Shown: piece after piece, positions 7,399 to 7,922 of the stretch | How the letters are laid out: each line of letters begins with the position of its first letter | How positions within the stretch are numbered: the stretch's first letter is position 1 | Source: JACVRX01 sp035697245 | GTDB taxonomy: Bacteria; Actinomycetota; Actinomycetes; Jiangellales; Jiangellaceae | DNA: 7,922 nt | Reading direction: 5' to 3' | Assembly: GCA_035697245.1 (NCBI GenBank) | Contig: DASSDH010000075.1 | Span: 1 to 7,922 of the forward strand | Position numbers and translations under genes: made by a program | The notes under the pieces: generated by a model | Databases searched by the model: none | What the model saw: only the letters and a program-made list of their open reading frames with translations | What the model was told of the DNA's origin: nothing

Positions 7399-7922
7399 CC
7401 GTGCCGTCGGCGTTGACCGCGCCGCAGCTGCGGTTCGTGTGGGAAACGGTGCACGACCGCTACGCCAGGCAAGCGGCCGACGTTCCGGTCCACTCCATCA
7501 CCTTCACCGGGTTGACCAGACCGCAGCGGGACGCGCTGGCCGGCCTGCTCGGCAGGAGCCGGCTGCCCGGCCCCACCGTGACCGTCCGCATCGACCAACT
7601 CGACCGGCGCCTGCTCGACTCGGACGCGGCTATGACCGCGCGCCAAGTGGCCGAGCTGCTCCGCGGTCCGATTATCAACCGCCCTGCCCAGCGGCGGGCT
7701 GCCCGCCAGGCCCGCGAGTGGATGTGGGACGAGCTCGAGCAAGCCGCTGGCCCCAGGCTCGCCGGTTGGATCCACCACCTACGGGTCTCCGGCACCGGAA
7801 CCCGGCTGGCCGCTGCGGCCGGAATGGCGACCGACCAGCTCGTCACCGAGGCACTAGCGGTCGCAGCCCTGCTGCCCGCCGACGGGATCGCGCTGCCGCG
7901 GCTGGCCGAGCGGGCCACCGGC
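7395..7922 (+). CDS. jetD: Wadjet protein JetD, TIGR02679 family, N-terminal part (3' end outside window)
   Basis: The frame opens at GTG 7395 and stays open for 176 codons to the last base of the window; family members are about 400 residues. Family knowledge: JetD is the nuclease of the system, with an N-terminal DUF3323 arm domain and a C-terminal DUF2399 Toprim domain that cleaves DNA once the SMC motor has fully extruded a small circle. Only the N-terminal domain is visible. It shows family landmarks in order: LTRPQRDALAGLLGRSRLPG at 40-59, VTVRIDQLDRRLLDS at 62-76, VAELLRGPIINRPAQRRAAR at 85-104, WMWDELEQ at 109-116, and RLAAAA then a Leu/Ala-rich helix ending in LLPADGIALPRLAERATG. The Toprim acidic residues lie beyond the edge, so activity cannot be judged. 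The start overlaps the jetC stop by four bases and has its own ribosome binding site. Family call rests on this pattern and on the gene's position after jetC. Confidence 0.9.
   Translation, partial: MTVPSALTAPQLRFVWETVHDRYARQAADVPVHSITFTGLTRPQRDALAGLLGRSRLPGPTVTVRIDQLDRRLLDSDAAMTARQVAELLRGPIINRPAQRRAARQAREWMWDELEQAAGPRLAGWIHHLRVSGTGTRLAAAAGMATDQLVTEALAVAALLPADGIALPRLAERATG

Overview
The window is very GC-rich, with long open frames whose third codon positions are almost all G or C. It uses GTG starts, GTGA stop/start overlaps and AGGAG-type ribosome binding sites. This points to a high-GC actinomycete; the genus cannot be named from the sequence alone.

Layout: (1) the C-terminal tail of an ABC-2 (DrrB/NodJ-like) transporter permease runs in from the left edge to 226. 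(2) A roughly 340-base spacer follows. It holds a possible small minus-strand ORF (210-443), a poor promoter-like element, and the uncertain 5' end of the next gene. (3) From about 567 to the right edge there is one tightly packed plus-strand operon of four genes with junctions of -4, +2 and -4 bases. These are a TIGR02677/DUF2397 protein (JetA), a TIGR02678/DUF2398 protein (JetB), a 1359-residue SMC/MukB-like ATPase of the TIGR02680 type (JetC), and the N-terminal 176 residues of a TIGR02679/DUF3323-DUF2399 protein (JetD). JetD is cut by the window end.

This gene set and order is a Wadjet-family anti-plasmid system. From established knowledge of the family, JetC forms the long-armed SMC dimer that extrudes DNA loops using ATP. 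JetA is the kleisin-like bridge, JetB the KITE-like winged-helix accessory protein, and JetD the Toprim-type nuclease that cuts small closed circular DNA such as plasmids. The DUF2397/DUF2398/TIGR02680/DUF2399 version is the actinobacterial subtype; I recall it as type III, but the number is from memory. All ATPase motifs are intact in JetC and there are no frameshifts in JetA, JetB or JetC, so the system looks functional as far as it can be seen. Its catalytic Toprim domain lies outside the window. The system class is already described; the points of interest are the subtype, the unusual ATPase switch region, the 5' boundary and the unidentified minus-strand ORF.
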